Shown: one piece after another, positions 62,755 through 64,000 of the stretch
Position numbering within the stretch: position 1 is the stretch's first letter
How the letters are laid out: the number at the start of each line of letters is the position of its first letter
Assembly (NCBI RefSeq): GCF_004331735.1
Contig: NZ_SJSO01000013.1
Span: 1 to 64,000, forward strand
Source: Pedobacter psychrodurus
Lineage (GTDB): Bacteria; Bacteroidota; Bacteroidia; Sphingobacteriales; Sphingobacteriaceae
Reading direction: 5' to 3'
DNA: 64,000 nucleotides
Notes under the pieces: model-generated
What the model was told of the DNA's origin: nothing
Databases searched by the model: none
Seen by the model: the letters and a program-made list of their open reading frames with translations, nothing else
Program-made: the position numbers and the translations under genes

Positions 62755-64000
62755 ATGTATAAAAATTTTACCGAATATCTAGGTAATCCGCCTGGTTATG
62801 CCTTAAAATTCATATTAATTATGAAAATAACGCTTGCTATTTTTTTTGTAGGAATTTTACAGCTTAGAGCAAATACCTCATTTGCACAGACAATCTCTAT
62901 AAATGAAAAAAACATTTCATTGAATAAAATCTTTAAACTAATACGTATTCAAAGTGGTTACGATATCATTTATAATAATGATGTAATAAGCTCGCTGAAA
63001 AATGTCAGTTTAAATGTAAATCGGGTAAGTGTTGCTGAAACACTTCAAAAAGTACTTGCAGATCAGCCATTAAGTTTTACGCTCAAGGATAAGAAAATCA
63101 TGATCCAACGTAAAATAAGTTCAGTAGCTGATCCAATTAAAGAAAACAGATCAATTAGGGCCGATACATTAATTACCGGAACAGTTATCGATGCTAAATC
63201 GAGAACAGGTATTTCTGGAGTTACCATTTCTGTAAATAATTCTCCTATTAGGGTACAAACCGATAAAGAAGGTAATTTTAGTATAGTTGTTCAAGGCAAT
63301 TCAAGTTTGCTATTTAATTACGTAGGTTATGAACCAAAAGTAGTGAAAATAGGAAAGTCGTTAAAATTACAGGTTATTTTAACTGAATTAAACCAAACCA
63401 TGAACGAAGTGGTTGTTACTGGTATTTTCGAAAGAGCGAAAGAAGGATATACTGGTTCAGCTACTACTATTAAAGGCGCTGAATTAAAGCAGTATAGCGC
63501 GAATAATTTAGCTAAAGCACTTCAGGCTATAGATCCAAGTTTTAGGGTAATCGAAAATTTAAAAGCTGGATCAGACCCAAATGTCTTGCCAGATTGGCAA
63601 CTTAGGGGTTCAACAACTGTTCAGGGTACCACAATTACAGGTGCCAATAATGCGGTAGCCTTTAAAGGTGAGTATGCCAGTAACCCAAATCAACCTTTAA
63701 TTATATTAGATGGTTTTGAGTCTACACTTCAGATCATTCTTGATATTCCAATTGAGAGAATTGAAAGTATTACCCTATTAAAGGATGCTGCAGCTAGTGC
63801 AATTTATGGCTCTAAAGCATCTAATGGAGTAGTAGTAATTGAAACTACAAAACCTCTGCCTGGTAAAATTCGCTTCTCTTATAGTGGTAACATTAGCGTG
63901 CAAATGCCTGACTTAAGTGATTACAATTTGGCAAACGCAGCAGAAAAATTAGAGTTCGAAAGATTAGCGGGTGTTTACGAAGATCCTAATCCAGCGCAAG
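62755..64000 (+). CDS. SusC-type TonB-dependent transducer with STN domain, partial (right edge)
   Basis: 415 codons are open to the edge. A pre-signal extension (1-22) and signal segment (MKITLAIFFVGILQLRANTSFAQ, from residue 23) precede a secretin/TonB short N-terminal (STN) domain (about 47-120: ISLNKIFKLIRIQSGYDIIYNN..VAETLQKVL). Next comes a regulatory-like domain (ITGTVIDAKSRTGISGVTISV), then the plug (LLKDAAASAIYGSKASNGVVVIETT). The STN domain marks it as a signal transducer contacting the upstream FecR. The barrel and any SusD lie beyond the window. Confidence 0.93.
   Translation, partial: MYKNFTEYLGNPPGYALKFILIMKITLAIFFVGILQLRANTSFAQTISINEKNISLNKIFKLIRIQSGYDIIYNNDVISSLKNVSLNVNRVSVAETLQKVLADQPLSFTLKDKKIMIQRKISSVADPIKENRSIRADTLITGTVIDAKSRTGISGVTISVNNSPIRVQTDKEGNFSIVVQGNSSLLFNYVGYEPKVVKIGKSLKLQVILTELNQTMNEVVVTGIFERAKEGYTGSATTIKGAELKQYSANNLAKALQAIDPSFRVIENLKAGSDPNVLPDWQLRGSTTVQGTTITGANNAVAFKGEYASNPNQPLIILDGFESTLQIILDIPIERIESITLLKDAAASAIYGSKASNGVVVIETTKPLPGKIRFSYSGNISVQMPDLSDYNLANAAEKLEFERLAGVYEDPNPAQ

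Overview
The window looks like chromosome from a Bacteroidota bacterium of the family Sphingobacteriaceae, most likely Pedobacter or a close relative. The evidence is AT-rich DNA, four SusC-type receptors (three with SusD partners), a hybrid two-component system, ECF sigma/FecR regulation, TAnnTTTG-like -7 promoter boxes, almost no Shine-Dalgarno sequences, and gene families typical of that group. The genus is inferred; there is no rRNA in the window.

Layout. 1-8.4 kb: the 5' part of a transposase cut by the left edge, a copper-handling pair (DUF3347 protein plus a multicopper oxidase carrying a C-terminal barrel-like domain), a VapBC-type toxin-antitoxin pair, and a regulator divergent from two overlapping fatty-acid desaturase genes and a small envelope protein. 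8.4-26.3 kb: mostly housekeeping and accessory genes. These are an MFS exporter, an ECF sigma factor, uvrA, a LysE-type exporter, an operon of Tat metallophosphoesterase, outer-membrane protein and propeller/phosphatase, msrA, an S24 repressor divergent from an unrecognised protein/HEPN-like pair, and two secreted proteins. Intergenic gaps here are rich in dispersed repeats.

26.6-54.9 kb is the centrepiece, a large polysaccharide utilisation locus. It holds a susCD pair, a hybrid two-component regulator (HTCS) on the opposite strand, two tandem susCD pairs, and then enzymes: GH95-like hydrolase, family 8 polysaccharide lyase, GH88 unsaturated glucuronyl hydrolase, DUF2264 protein, KduI and KduD. 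The inferred logic is as follows. SusCD bind and import glycan fragments. PL8 cuts next to uronic acid by beta-elimination. GH88 releases the unsaturated uronic acid. KduI and KduD convert it toward 2-keto-3-deoxygluconate. No sulfatase is present, so an unsulfated glucuronate polymer (hyaluronan-like, or a microbial or plant glycan) is more likely than chondroitin sulfate. The two tandem susC-susD gaps carry strong hairpins with a shared 3' end that could pair with the susD start.

55-64 kb: beta-carbonic anhydrase, two hypotheticals, a Crp/Fnr regulator, a HAD hydrolase overlapping a chloramphenicol-acetyltransferase-like gene, a small membrane protein, tRNA-Ala(GGC) with a terminator, and an ECF sigma/FecR/SusC signalling cassette cut by the right edge. 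The partial transposase and the partial SusC were read directly from the sequence. No CRISPR array, prophage or origin was seen.
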